Shown: positions 11,513 through 23,576 of the stretch, piece after piece
Position numbering within the stretch: the stretch's first letter is position 1
How the letters are laid out: the number at the start of each line of letters is the position of its first letter
Assembly (NCBI GenBank): GCA_022495995.1
Contig: JAFEMH010001359.1
Location: 1 to 64,000 of the forward strand
Length of the DNA stretch: 64,000 bases
From: Adenophora triphylla var. japonica
Taxonomy: Eukaryota > Streptophyta > Magnoliopsida > Asterales > Campanulaceae
Reading direction: 5' to 3'
Position numbers and translations under genes: made by a program
Notes under the pieces: generated by a model
The model's input: the letters and a program-made list of their open reading frames with translations, nothing else
What the model was told of the DNA's origin: nothing
Databases searched by the model: none

Positions 11513-13260
11513 TTGGATCAAGACCCCGGGTCATCATTTGCTCAGCTCAGTCATTCCGGAGTCAGATACTTCATCGGTTTCCTCCTTCGCTTCGGCTCAA
11601 AGTTTCAGAATGGCCAACTCGGAGGAGAAGCTGTGGGGACGTACAACTCGCACCCCGAAAATCCGCAAAATGCCGAGCAGTGGAATCAGATGTTGGAACA
11701 GATAAGACAACATCAAGAGGCTCAGATCAGTCAGTTATTGGAAGGTATCAAAAACCAGGGGCTAGCAATTATTCGCAGCCCTAATGGAACCTTTACGGTT
11801 GATGCGAAGATTGGAACTAATTACCCTCCCGGGCATGCCAATTACCGTCAAATGCCCTATTCCCTTTCGTGTGGAACTACTAATGGGCCAAGCATCCCCC
11901 AGCCTATCACTCAGCCTGCCTCTTGGCCTCATTGTATCAATACTCCTCGACAGTCCGATATTGGTCAACTTCCCCCCGGCGCCTCTCAGTTTTCACCTTT
12001 GGGTTTCAATCAGTCTGTTTCGCCGCGGCTTGGAATGGGTCGATTCGCTACTCCAAAACCTCGGTCGGCCCGAGCCATCGATGCAGGAATTGGTCGAGTT
12101 CGGTACATTTCGGCCCTACGGCTCGATACTCCTCAACAGGCCGATCTAGGTCAACTTTGCCCCAGGTGCCTCTCGAGGTCTCACCACCGGGATTGAATCG
12201 GTTGGCTTTCGCCCCACGGCTTGGAAGGGGTCGGTTTACTACTTGAACATCGATGCAGTTCGGGTCATCATCTCGGAATGGGTCGGTTCACGACTTCTCA
12301 AGCCCGGCAGTTTGACATGGCTCCGCAAGCCATTTTGGGACGATTCGCTTCTCGAGGCTCCATGGTTCGAGAGGGGCCGGCTTGCTTCCTCCAATTCTCG
12401 AAGCACACTTGCCCCTATGATACTGCAAGATCACAAGGGCCACCAGGCTCTTATCACCACTTCATCAGGTTTACTGTATTCACAACATCCTCCAAGCTCT
12501 ACCTCGCCCCTCCGGTTGGGAAGTCCGACAAGGTCAAATGCTCCTCATCAAATTCTCCACCCGGCATTACGCAAGTTGCTCCGCTCATCAAGTACGGTAT
12601 GCACATTACCCTTATAGTCACGTTCCTCGGTGTTGTCAAGACACGTTCGGTCCCTCTTGTTACGATGCCTCAAATCTCATATCTTGACGGCCTTTTGGAT
12701 CCGCACTCATTTGCTCCACAGTATCCAACCATTACGAGCCATACATCCTCATCTTCGGCAACTGCCAGGCCTTATGAGGAGGGTTACGGTCATGCTTTTA
12801 ATGCCCAGACTGTCATTCCTCCCACCAGAGTACTTCCTATTGTGGTTTCGTTTGCTAATGCCGATCTTGTGGCGGGGTCATGCAGTCCTAGTGTTCCTAT
12901 TGACTCGTCCAATGGATTATTGGTAGAACCAATTAAGAAAATACAAGAAAAGCCTAGCAACGAAAGTATCGACGATCGCTCGACTCGGGCCATCTCACCA
13001 TACCAATCTTGTGTATCTGACATGAATGAGTCTTACCAAAAGTCAAATCTCGACGCTTACATCGATGGTTACATCAAAAGGGTTCGTGCACGGGGAAGCA
13101 CTACAGGTCGGAACATGTCCCATCGCTATAAACCTTACCCTTCCAATACGGCTGCAACATCCATCAAGGAAAGAAGGCATTGCGTACAAATGACGGCATC
13201 CAAAAGCAACCAAGAAATGGTGGTCCTCAAAGGCAATGAGAACATTTTGATGATTTTGGG
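11513..13260 (+). pseudogene. gag: Element C gag-like block 1, N-terminal Gln/Pro-rich part
   Basis: An open frame from 11513 has no ATG at its start; the first in-frame ATG is at 11693 (MLEQIRQHQEAQISQLLE). It carries a Gln-rich helix, then GTFTVDAKIG and NYRQMP motifs, then low-complexity Pro/Ser/Gln-rich sequence to a stop at 12194. Coding continues in other frames (12221-13276), with HFDDFGMP-type residues just before 13261, so at least one frameshift is present. The NGTFTVD-NYRQMP segment is paralogous to PDGTFTVE-DYRRMP in block 2 (around 16055-16135). No capsid core is recognisable. The block is best read as the degenerate N-terminal half of the gag that ends at 13968. Confidence 0.6.
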
Positions 13261-13968
13261 ATGCCCATGGGCTTAATTTTCAAGGGTTTAGTAAAGGAAG
13301 GCCTTTTGGAGCCTCTCAGGGACTACCATCCAAGGAGCTCAAATACACCCCTAGACATGAGTAAGCACTGCGCCTTCCATAATCATTATGGCCACACGAC
13401 CGACGACTGCACAGTCTTGAAGAGAGCGGTTCAAGGGTTAATCGAAGCGGGCAAGCTTGAGCGCCCCAATGGACCAAAACCGGCAAACCCTGTTCAGAAT
13501 GGTGACCAAGTCAATGACCAAATCTTGAATCAAAGAGCATTAAGAGTTTATTCTCCCCCAAAGGAGAAACCACATCCCGAGGATTTGGGTGTTCCCTTAA
13601 GCAAAGTTTTAAAAAGCTTGATAAAGCAGGGTCTCCTCGAACCCATGAGAAACTATCAGCCCAAGGATCCCAAAATCCCTTTGGACACCACTAAGCATTG
13701 TGCTTTCCACCAGTATCACGGTCATATAACCGACAACTGTACATCTTTGAGAAAGGCAATTCAGGGGTTAATTAAGAAGGGCAAACTCGAGCGCCTCAGT
13801 GATCTCAACCCTGCCAATGATCATTTCCCAAACAACACGAGTGTAAACATGATTGAGTTTTATGATTCAAGCTCCAAGCAAGATGATTTAGTCGAAACAA
13901 ATGTGGAGAATGGTTGGTTTGACTGCAACAAGCATGTGACCATGGCCGGATTTGATGAAGTGCTTTGA
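13261..13968 (+). CDS. gag: Element C gag-like block 1: double CHHC zinc-knuckle module
   Basis: An open frame of 235 codons, itself continuous upstream (FDDFG precedes the ATG). Two tandem modules each have a GxPxxxxxKxLxKxGLLEP helix, a linker, and a CHHC knuckle: C37, H40, H45, C50 and C147, H150, H155, C160. After each knuckle comes a conserved helix, AVQGLIEAGKLER or AIQGLIKKGKLER. The spacing equals that of a retroviral CCHC knuckle with the second Cys replaced by His, as is usual in Tat-lineage gag. The last 50 residues are acidic and specific to this element. Expected role: RNA binding in the virus-like particle. It lacks protease and polymerase domains downstream. Confidence 0.72.
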   Translation: MPMGLIFKGLVKEGLLEPLRDYHPRSSNTPLDMSKHCAFHNHYGHTTDDCTVLKRAVQGLIEAGKLERPNGPKPANPVQNGDQVNDQILNQRALRVYSPPKEKPHPEDLGVPLSKVLKSLIKQGLLEPMRNYQPKDPKIPLDTTKHCAFHQYHGHITDNCTSLRKAIQGLIKKGKLERLSDLNPANDHFPNNTSVNMIEFYDSSSKQDDLVETNVENGWFDCNKHVTMAGFDEVL

Positions 13969-14981
13969 ACTCTCGATCCAATGGCAGAAAAGGCAACCGT
14001 CAGGGCCGGTGAGTGAGGAATTCCTGAAGTTACCAAAGGCGAGCATAGTCTGTCATAGCTTCATGAGGAATCTGCTTCCAATGCTGAAGGGTAGAGACGT
14101 GGTCCAACAACAAAGAGTAGCTAGACTAGGGGCTACCCATCCTTTAATATTAAAACAGTCTTTTAGTCAACCTTCGTAGATTCTAGTATTTTCTTCGTTC
14201 AATCAAGTCCTCCTTGGACATTGTAGTTAATCTTAAATTTTCTATAAAAGAGTCTTTTTATTTTCTTGCTAGACTTGAGACATTATTTGCACACCTACAT
14301 TACATTTAATGAAATGGTTTTATTTTAAATGATCACTCGCATTGCCCAACAAATAATCTCTGGAAATGATTAAGATTTTAATTAATTGGTGCGAGAAAGT
14401 CAACTAATGCCCTCCCTATACACTTTCCTTACCTCACAAAGGCCTCCAACAAGCCATACACTTTCCAAAACATGTCCCCATCATCACCTTGACCAAGTCA
14501 ACGACGGTGGCAGCATCAAAGAACAACAAAAGATCACTCAGCATCGGAAAATTGACCCCATGTCGACAAAAAACCCAGGGGCTTGGCTTCGCCCTCATGT
14601 GCTTCAAAAAAGAAAAAGAGAAAATCCAAGCAAAAGCTTAAAAAAAAAAATCATGCCAAGGATCCAGCACCGCCAATCAGAAACTTGACGAATGGGCAAA
14701 ATTAAAGCCCAAAGAACGGAAGTTGTCGACAACAAGGGAGCAGTTAAAACAACGGCAAAAACATATCATAAGCCCTTAAGCTGCATCCAAAATCTTTCTC
14801 CCCCGATGAAGGACGACGATCAAGAAGCAACGGAATCGCTCAAATATCTGTCAAAATGACTTGTCAAGGAACCACCTCGAGGCCCGTACCTTATCATCCA
14901 AACTTCCTATCCGAGCCTTTTCACCAAAAGTACCCCAAATATTCATCCCCCTTTTGCCAAAGTCAAACACGGTTCAAGCCC

Positions 14982-15029
14982 GAACTACGGCGACCTGAGC
15001 TCCTTATATTAAGGGGAGCGTAGGCAACC
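14982..15029 (+). other. TACGTAGG stem-loop element, copy 2
   Basis: Starts GAACTACGGCGACCTGAGCT and ends GCGTAGGCAACC. The outer arms CTACG/CGTAG pair. The inner arms GCTCCTTA and TAAGGGGAGC pair around a tat loop with a two-base bulge, again different in sequence from copy 1 but complementary. Confidence 0.65.
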
Positions 15030-15333
15030 AGAAATGGTCCGGTCATAAACATATCCAAATCCCAAGAAAATTCGGTCTCATCAATGGCCTCTCCTATACA
15101 CAATCTTTCTTCACAATTCGCCAACTTTACCCTTGGTATTGGTCGACTTTCTCCTCATGATTAATCAAAATGTTTGTTCATATCGAGATTAGAGGTGTGA
15201 GTAACCCGAACATTAATAAAGGGTTTTAAGCAATCTTGTGATCATTTTGAATAAAACATGTTTTCAGATGTCTCGACAAGTCTTCTTTTTCTACATTATA
15301 GGAAAAATAGAGCTAAACACTAATTTTCTGTTA

Positions 15334-15488
15334 GCAGGGGCTTCCATACACTTTTACAAACCTTTCTACACTTATGCTCTCTCAAAAGAGTCAAACCCAA
15401 AGCGAGTTCTTTTATGCCTTCATCAAATGAGGCCAACAAATAATACAAATCGGGGATTCGTCCCCACTTTTCAAAAATATGCCCCTGC
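15334..15488 (+). other. Long-range inverted pair GCAGGGGC/GCCCCTGC in element C
   Basis: Left arm 15334-15341, right arm 15481-15488, 139 bases apart, the same distance as in D. Confidence 0.55.
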
Positions 15489-15944
15489 AGGTATACATTT
15501 CTAAATTGACTAAAGAAAATAATAAAGTAAATATAGAAGGATGGGTTGCCTCTTTTGCTACATGACAATTCAATTTGCATTAGAGCTGCACTGTACTCTT
15601 TGAGGGAGGACTTTCGTCAAGCCATTTGTTTAGAGTGGGGATTCTCTGGTCACGCCGGTTCTTCACTTTGCTACAAGATGGGCTGGGTCTTTGTTTAGAC
15701 TCATCTCAGTATCAGTCTGCAATGCCTACCAGGTTTGTGTCAGATTCACAATCATGAGACAAAGGCTCTACCAAGTCACTTCTTCAAAATCAAGACTTCG
15801 CAAACACATCTCTTAAGACCAAGGCCTTGCCAAGCAAAGTGAGATTTGATCGCCATATAGGTCATGGGTTTGTCAAGCGCAGTTCTTTGATGTCCAAGGA
15901 TGAGGATGGAATTTTAACCAGGACCAGAGATTCATCATATTTCC

Positions 15945-18083
15945 ATGGCTAATATTGGAATCCGAGTCCATAAAACTCCTTGTGCCAATCAGAATGAGGT
16001 TTCGATGTTCATCCTTGGAAGGTGTCAGGAATTTTTGTTTGATGATTGCCCTCAAACCCGATGGGACTTTCACGGTAGAAGAGGAAAAGGATCCCCATCC
16101 CTATCTTGGCCAGACAGATTACCGCCGAATGCCACCACCTTCCTCACATGGAACCTCCACCAGGCCACACTCTTCTCAACCTGTGAATCAGTCATCCTTT
16201 CAGCCTCGGTCTGGTATACATTCACAGTTGATGCAGGACGATCATTTGGGGAAACAAATTGAATTCAGTCCGATTTGGGCCAGTATGGTGTGCCTCAATA
16301 CAGTTGGGGTCAGCTCGATATGTCGCAGTAGTTTGGTATGCCCCAGCAGCTCGGGACAGATCAGTCAGGGGCTTCTCAGTTACATCAGCTTGGTATGACT
16401 TCTCAGTTGGGTTTGGGACGGCGGTCAACTATGGATCAGTTTGAACTTCTAAGCCCCAGCAGTTTGGAATGCCTCGACAGCAACCCAGTTCAAGACAGCC
16501 AGTCCCCGGCACCGCACAAGTCTCACAAGATCCCTTCATGACCGCCTTAATGGGACAGCAAACCCCCAATCCCACTCTCGATCGCCCAAACTACTCCAGG
16601 ATGCCACCACCAGCCTCCTATGGTACTATCTCCTCGATCTTTGGGTTAGCCAGCTCCCCAACTATAGACCACTGGATCCATGCAGCCTGACGGGACAAAT
16701 CAGTTCGCAGTTCCTCAGTAGGAACAAAATCAGTACGGAATGTCTTCTCATGGTGGGGGGTACCTTGGAATGCCACAGCAAATTGGGATCCCGTCTGAGT
16801 TCAGAAACGATCAAGCCGAACCTTCATAACAACAGTTTAGAGTGCCGCAGCAACAGTTTGGGATGCCACCACAGTTTGGTTCGTGACAACAGAATGATGC
16901 TAGTTCAGCTGCTTCTCACTCAGGGATCAATGGGCCACCAAGCCCCTAATCCCTGTCTCATCAGAATCACCGGACCACAGTATCCTCCCGGGTATACACC
17001 ATCACCCCAGCCAAGCGTGCATGCAGTTCAACGAACAAGGGTCACAACCCGTATTTAAGTTTCATGGAAGCTCTAACTACCCGGCCACCTCAGGTCTACC
17101 ACCACCCTCTTTGCCAATTGGAATTTAACAGCAAGCCACTGGGTTCTATCCCTTTGACCGAGGCTCCTACTCACACTCCCAGGGGTAGTCGGGCCAAGGA
17201 CATGTTTTCACCTACATCCCCGGATCGGCCGTTCCCTCCACCAGTCTACCGCCAGTGGTAGCTCCTCTCTCTAGCTCAGTCGCCGGATTGAACACTCTGG
17301 TTCCACCACTGGACCCTCATCTGGTTTTGGTTCATGGAACAGCATAAGGAATTGAAAGCGCAGATTGTTGAATTGACCGCTAAGAAGTCTGCCTTCCGGC
17401 CTACGGACCCGGACTCCATTGTTCCCCTGCCCCACAAATTCGTGATGCCTAAATCTGGATATCTTTGATGGGGGCATGCATGCCAACCCATGCGGACACG
17501 TATACCTTGGCAATGAAGGCCAAAGGGTGCACCAATCAGCAGTTGGCGGACTATTTCAGCCTCTCTTTGAAGTCCAGTGCTTTGAAGTGCTTCTTCCGCT
17601 TAAAACCCGAGGTCAGGGCTACATGGGACCAGATTACAAGTGCCTTCACAGAAAAGTATAAAGTTAATTTTAGAGTTGACTTGCAGACAACAGTGTAGCG
17701 TCCCGACGAGAACATCGGGGATTTTTACGAGCATTGGAACTTGAAACTTAGCGAAATGGCAACTCCTCCTTCTGAAGAGGCATAACTGGACATCTTTCAG
17801 TCATGCTTGAAGCCGCATTTAAGGGCTTCACTTAGCAATTTCCCCTATCCGGATCTGCGGGCAATGGTCAATTCCGGGGCTAAATTTGAGAGGGCTTACA
17901 ATCAGCAGCAAGTTGTTGCACACCTTCTGATATCTGGGTTTCTTCCACCTCCAAAGCCACGACTCCTGACCACTATTCGGGACAGGATTACAACAATGCC
18001 ACTCCTTTCATGCCAAGGAAAGCTGATGTGCCCAAGTCGCGAAGCCTTAAGCTTGAAGATTTCGGAATGCCTCTGAGCGACGT
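15945..18083 (+). pseudogene. gag: Element C gag-like block 2 with gag capsid core, degenerate
   Basis: Coding similarity is spread over several frames with stops. Around 16050-16140 a PDGTFTVE / DYRRMPPP stretch is paralogous to block 1. Next comes Gln/Pro-rich sequence (16300-17260). From about 17330 to 17930 there is a recognisable Retrotrans_gag-type core: HKFVMPK, then TNQQLADYFSLSLKSSALK, WDQITSAFTEKY, and after a stop IGDFYEHWNLKLSEM and LDIFQSCLKPHLR. It ends with LKLEDFGMPLSDVF, the start of the zinc-knuckle module, where element A is inserted at 18084-18088. The remaining knuckle sequence is at 29872-30040. The capsid core present here is what block 1 and element D lack. Confidence 0.65.
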
Positions 18084-18088
18084 CTTTC
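18084..18088 (+). repeat. Target site duplication of element A (left), CTTTC
   Basis: CTTTC precedes the TGTTAGTACC LTR start and recurs at 29867-29871 after the second LTR. Joining the flanks at one copy resumes the gag-like sequence of C. Confidence 0.93.
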
Positions 18089-19648
18089 TGTTAGTACCCG
18101 GTCCGAAAAAAGGGACTGAAGTGCAATTCGGGAAATTCAGGGACTAAACTGGCATTTGGAAGCTTTTGGACCAAGTTGGAATTTATTGGAAATTCATGGA
18201 CTAAACTGGAAAATATGGAAATTTGGGACGAAATTGATATATAAAAATTCCTGGGTCAAAATGAAAGATAAAATCCCAAAGAGCGAAGTGCAAAAGAAGT
18301 CATTAAAGTGGTCAAAGTGGGCTTGGCAATAGCGGAGACGAAACGAATAATATTTATACCAAAATGAGGCCATTTTGCACAAGGTTGGCCGGCCAAGTTC
18401 ATTAAGCACGGCTGAAGGAGGGTCGGCCAGAGGAAGCAATTTGGGGCCAGTTCTAGGCATTTGGGCCAAGGTTGGGCTCAAGAATCAATGTTGGGCCGAT
18501 CGACCAAATCACTGTAGGGCCATTGCAATGTTGGGCCGATCGACCAAATCCAAGTAGTGCTTTTGCAATGTTGGGCCGATCGAACCTTATTTTAAGTGCC
18601 GATCGGACCTTATTTTTAAGGCCGATCGACCCTTTCTTTTTGTGCCGATCGAACCTTATTTTTAAGGCCGATCGACCCTTTCTTTGGCCCAGCCCATTCC
18701 CCAAAGCACTATAAATACGTGTGCTCAGTACCCACTCAAGACACGGTTTTCTTCCCCCACTTTCAACACACGTTCACACACAGGACAGAATTTCGACAGT
18801 TTTCTTCCCCACTTTCGACACACGTTCACACACACAATTTCCACACAATTTCGACACAGTTTTTTTTACACATCATCACACACAATTTATTCCGGTGAAA
18901 CGAGGACTACACTTGTTTCGTCCGTATTTCTCTCCATTCCCTTCGAATCGCCCTAGATTCGATCCCAAAGTCTTGCTACAATTGGTAAGGCTCTTATTAA
19001 TATTTTTGTTTCCTATTATTATTATCATTATTGCCATATTATAATAATACTTGCATGCTTATTATATTTTAATTGTGCCTTTATGCTAGATTTAGGACCT
19101 TTTTAATATATTTAAATATGCATAGCCGAGGATGATCTAAGGTTTCGCCCAAGAAAACCCAATGGATCTAGGAACTATTTCTTACCTTCCACCTTAGTAA
19201 TAATTGTCCCATGATCAACAATCCCCCAAGGATGAACGTTGATTAGTGCACCTTCCGAGGGCCTAAATCAAAGGTTCTAGGGTGTGATCATCAATTAATT
19301 CTTTCTCTCCCCTCCTCCTTATGCATGATCCCGTTTCCTCGATCTATTCCTGTAAACACCGCACACGACCAACACCCCGCATGCTAGAAAGACCGATTCG
19401 TCGGGCAATAGGAGTGATAGCGTTTCTTCTTCTGTTGTAACTTGACCCCCGAACCCAATTAACTGTTTAGCCTTTTTTCAAAGCTTTGGGCTATATCAAA
19501 GTGGCGTGGCGACTCTCAAAATTAAACTAATATTTTAATATGGTTTAAAGCGAGTGTCACTAAATGAATATCCCATTTCGGTACGACATTATATGATTAA
19601 TTATTTCAAACCTTCGAATGCGCGTTGCATCGGGACGGGGTATTCACA
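18089..19648 (+). mobile_element. Element A: 5' LTR
   Basis: This 1,560-bp LTR starts TGTTAGTACCCGG and ends GTATTCACA. U3 carries seven GCCGATCG boxes and a TATA box. U5 contains the conserved GTAACTTGACC, CCGAACCCA and GGCGTGGCGACTCT block; TGGCGACTCT at 19507-19516 duplicates the first ten bases of the PBS at 19650. Confidence 0.93.
18492..18717 (+). promoter_or_regulatory. Element A LTR promoter: seven GCCGATCG boxes and TATA box
   Basis: GCCGATCG starts at 18495, 18535, 18575, 18598, 18621, 18644 and 18667. The first three are 40 bp apart; the last five are exactly 23 bp apart. The core CGATCG is palindromic. A TATA box (CTATAAATA, 18709-18717) follows 35 bp after the last box, and the ACACACGTTCACAC-rich stretch after it is the likely start region. 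The arrangement suggests phased binding sites for a factor, which is inference. Confidence 0.7.
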
Positions 19649-19649
19649 G

Positions 19650-19667
19650 TGGCGACTCTGCTGGGGA
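19650..19667 (+). promoter_or_regulatory. Element A: primer binding site (tRNA-Arg type)
   Basis: TGGCGACTCTGCTGGGGA begins one base after the LTR end. It differs from the PBS of C at one position (T for C). Confidence 0.88.
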
Positions 19668-20803
19668 CTGTTTTGAAACTTTTTCAAACTAAGTGGGTCA
19701 GACTTTCATTTTCTTGTATGGTGTTGTATTTTACTTTCTTTTTCTTTTCCTTCTATTCTTAACTGTTGCATTGCATGCATGCATCTCCTAAAATAAAAAA
19801 AAAAACTTTCAATTTTCTCCTTAAAAAAAAAAAAAATTAGACTTTTTACCTCACACTACCACTAGAGTCCGTGTCACACTGCACAGACACCCTTAACCCT
19901 TCGGAGAAGCCAAAGTGCGGGAAGTGTGGTGATCATGTCGCCTCCTTTCCGAGTCTCACTTGGCCATCCACTCATCAGTGCGCTTCGGCTGCACGGTGGG
20001 AGCCTGAAACCTAACCCTTGTGTCACCCACTTTGCTAGGAGTACACTCCCCGTGACCGGTTGGTTTGACTAGCTTTTTCATGTAGACAATTAATAAGGTC
20101 TTTGTGTTAAGACACTACGAATCAATGATAAGTCAAATCTATAAAGAAAATAAAGGCACTAAAAAAAAATTGATTTTCCTTTTAAAGGACGTACCATGTA
20201 AAGTTTGAATGCTTGATCTTGTCCTATCATGGGTCTGTAGTACTTTCCATAAATATCATATTAAATGTCTATATGAGACGGTTAGTCGTTAGGATCCACC
20301 ACTTTAGGACATTTAGTTAGTTGCGAAAAAGGGGTATCCCTTCCAACCAAGAGTAGGTTCTATAAAAAGTTTTTTGTAAATAAAATGCTTAACTATCCTT
20401 CAATCTAGGACCCTTCAAAGTTCTACCTCTCATCTCTTGAACCTTCCATAGTCTGCTTCCTTAGCCTTAAAACCATCCATAGTTTAGATCCTTTATCTCT
20501 AGCACCCTTGACCAAAGACCAACCAAGGCCAATCCTCACCCAAGCCCAAATTAACTCACCTAGATCACCCTCATTTGACCAAGGATCGAGTCATCTTCCT
20601 CTTTTACATTCATCCCCCTCGAACTACGGTGACCTGAGACTCGTACCTTAAATGGTAAGGGTTACGTAGGCAACTTCAGCCCGGTCAAACTCAAAATTGT
20701 GGAGATCAACTATTTTTTTCTCAAAGATGCCTTAAGATAAATTATAAGTCTAATTCAACTCATTGGTTTGACTCTGCCATATGTTCTTACAGAATTCTAC
20801 ATC
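19668..20803 (+). other. Element A: untranslated leader
   Basis: The leader contains homopolymer A tracts, the GTGTCACACTGCACAG block (19870), a CCGGTTGGTTTGAC motif and a GTTGCGAAAAAGGGGTATCC motif, all aligned with the leaders of C and D. A stem-loop copy lies at 20621-20674. I see no gene before 20804. Confidence 0.6.
20621..20674 (+). other. TACGTAGG stem-loop element, copy 3
   Basis: Starts GAACTACGGTGACCTGAG, ends TTACGTAGGCAAC. Outer arms CTACG/CGTAG; inner arms CCTTA/TAAGG around aatgg. It lies about 130 bases upstream of the gag-like ATG. Confidence 0.65.
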
Positions 20804-21376
20804 ATGTCTCTGGAGAAAAACATTGAAGCCCTCAAAGAAGTCTCAAACATGAGGATGGGAGTGATCAACCTCCTCAAAGACATGCATGAAATTGAGCAAC
20901 ACCATTTGTCTTGCATTCAAGAATACTTGAGAAGAGTTCCTCCTCCTGTTCAATTCCAGAGTCCCTGCCATCCACATGCTTGTGATCCCACTTATGGTTC
21001 AACGCATCAGAATTTCTCATTCAAAATGCCTGCTGTGGCCACCAACCGACGAAGGGCACCAATACCCAAGTCACCCCCAAATTCAATACCCGAGAAGAAG
21101 ATCAACAAGGAGCATTTTGATGACTTAGGAATGCTTGTGGGTGAGTTCTTTGACATTTTGGTGGGAAAGAGTTTGATCAAGCCACTTGAGAATTATGAAC
21201 CGATAAACCCAAGGGAAGACTTAGATACATCCAAGTTTTGCAGATACCACAAGTACGCTGGGCATACCACTGACAAATGTGTGCAACTGAAACGCTCAAT
21301 TCAAAGATTAATCAACCAAGGGAAGGCCCAAGGCCTCATTGATGAAGGAACCCTCACCCTTCGAGGGAAGATTTAG
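20804..21376 (+). CDS. gag: Element A: small gag-like protein with one CHHC zinc knuckle
   Basis: The frame is open without ATG from 20768; the first ATG is at 20804, giving 190 residues. An N-terminal helical, possibly coiled-coil part (residues 1-50, SLEKNIEALKEVSNM and NLLKDMHEIEQHH) is followed by a Pro-rich linker with RRRAPIPKSPP. The C-terminal module has EHFDDLGMLVGEFFDIL, a linker, and the knuckle C146-x2-H149-x4-H154-x4-C159, then an RSIQRLINQGKAQG helix. The frame is intact, unlike the gag remnants of C and D, in keeping with the youth of A. It lacks the capsid core, so it is a shortened gag derivative. A role in RNA binding or packaging is inferred from the knuckle. Confidence 0.75.
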   Translation: MSLEKNIEALKEVSNMRMGVINLLKDMHEIEQHHLSCIQEYLRRVPPPVQFQSPCHPHACDPTYGSTHQNFSFKMPAVATNRRRAPIPKSPPNSIPEKKINKEHFDDLGMLVGEFFDILVGKSLIKPLENYEPINPREDLDTSKFCRYHKYAGHTTDKCVQLKRSIQRLINQGKAQGLIDEGTLTLRGKI

Positions 21377-23447
21377 ATTCATTCAGTCTTGTAGGTTCTA
21401 GTGTGTTTTTTTCATGTCCATTTTTGGCATTGATATATAATGTCCACTTTAGATTAGTTACTTCAATAATAAAAAAGGTCTTTCTTTCTTTTCTCTCTAG
21501 ACTTGAGACATAATCTCGCATTACTTTCAAGAAGATTGTTTTATTTATAATTATCACTTGGTTGCTAATCTCACTGATAAAATTACCGGCTAATAAAGTA
21601 AACAATGAATGAACGCTTTGATTGGAGTAAACAACTCACCATCCCTTCTTCATATACACCATCCCTATACACCCTTCTCTCATACACTCTCTCCATACTC
21701 CCCCATATACTTTTCATACACTCCTTGTACATACCCTTTATACCTTCTCAAGCATACACTTCCCCAAATACACTCTCCCCCGCTTGACATCCTTTTCATA
21801 TGATCAAGATAAACAAAGACCGTTGTTGCTCATCATCAGAAAATAGCTGCTCACGCCACTGCAATTTAAAGAAGATGCAAGGAGTTGTTCTTATCCTTCA
21901 CAAGTGCTACATGAATATCAACTTGGGGCTCACCAGCCCCCAAATCTTGCGTCTCCTCTGATTTTCCATTTGATCGATAAGCTTTCATTGAATATGCTCA
22001 CATATCTTTCTCATGGTCTGAATATATTTTGCCTTACATTAATAAGTCGGTTAAATGAGTTTGCATTTATTTTAAAAATACTCTTTTGAGAATGCTATCC
22101 AGTAGCGATTGAAGCTTAAACCTCTCACCATAGGAAGCCATAACCTTATCCTCACTAAATAAATACCCTTTCATTTCAAGATCGAAAAGTTTTGAAACCC
22201 TAAGGAAGAAGCCCATACTAGGGGCTCCCCTGACCTCCAAGCTCAAGAAAGGCGGAATGCAGAAGAAACTCAGACAAGGGGCTCCCTCGAAGGGACCACC
22301 TCCAAGCCCAAGAGGGAAAAGGTAAAACCATCCTAAGGCATACGCTAGGGGCTATCGCGAGCAAACGAGTCCGAAGGCTTTCCTCGAGAAGAGGGTGTCA
22401 AAAAAAAAAAAAGAGACATCGAGTAAAAGTCCTATCGTGATCAAGTTACCTGCTGAAATCACAACGAACTCGCGAGAAGAAGCAACAAAGATTCCCTCTT
22501 GGACGAATCCCGCAAACCAATTCCAAATTCCATCCTCTCACTTTTAGAGGATTCCATCACCACCCTTGACCTTATCAAAAATCAAAGTTAACCTCACTCT
22601 TAGAGGTTCTGAAGAAGCAGCAACAAGAAAATCCCTTCACCTTAGAAATTCCAAACACATCCCTCAAGCCAACCTCTCAGCAAATGGCCCAGCCGACCTC
22701 TCACTTTAAGAGGTCATGTTAAGCATCACCTAATGGTCGATCGCAACCCAAAGCCCAGCTACAACCTCTACCGGATGGCATTCTCATTCTGAGTCACTTG
22801 TTATCCTATGTGAGCATATTGCATACTCTCGCCAAGTTTGGGAACTCGTCCTATTCTTGAAATTCGTTTATTCGACTCTTCAAACACTGTCTGCAAAAGT
22901 CTCACTGGGGCTTCGCATCCGTGCCTCTCAGCGGCACTCCGGTAAAAGCAAGGAGACGCGTGCCAGGGACTACTCCCCTCGGCTTGTGAGAACAAAGGAG
23001 CAACGAATCTTGAATTGAAAGACAGAAAAATAGAAGGGGCTATAATCAGTCAAATCCCAATTTTTCTTCCACTCCAGTCTTGTTTCTTCCACTCCAGTCT
23101 TTTTTCTATTTTTCATTCTTTCCCATAAAGAAGATCAATGCAGTGGCAGCCCGCACGAAAATTACCACCAAACAGCCCAGAGCAGCGAGCAACAACGGAA
23201 CATCCTACTCCTTCTAAAGTCAGGCCCAATTTCACAATCAATCGATTTTCTCTCTCTTATTCCAACTTCAAATCAAAGCAGTCATTATTTGTTTACTTAC
23301 ATAATTGGAATTTGACAAACCAATCAGTGAGGTCCATTCTCGAGCAACCAAAATATAATTCTGAATAAAACAATTCTTCAAATGTCTCGACAAGTCTTCT
23401 TTTTCTACATCATAGGAAAATAGAGCCAAACACTGTCTTTCTGTCAA

Positions 23448-23576
23448 GCAGGGGCTTCCATACACTTTTCCACACCTTGTGATGCTTATACTCTCCCAAA
23501 AGAGTCAAACCCAAAAAGCGAGAGTGTCATACACGAATTCGGGATCCATTCCCACCTTCGAAAAATGTGCCCCTGC
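23448..23576 (+). other. Long-range inverted pair GCAGGGGC/GCCCCTGC in element A
   Basis: Left arm 23448-23455, right arm 23569-23576, spacer 113 bases. The arms are fully conserved relative to C and D although the spacer has diverged and shortened. Confidence 0.55.

Larger units (their letters stand above)
13969..15944 (+). other. Element C: non-coding region between the two gag-like blocks
   Basis: This region is homologous to D 5663-7900: the TTCAATCAAGTCCTCCTTGG block at 14200, the stem-loop at 14982 and the paired motif at 15334-15488 occur in the same order. I see no gene. In D this region leads directly to the sequence that C has at about 30600, so gag block 2 and its flanks are extra in C. 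Confidence 0.5.
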
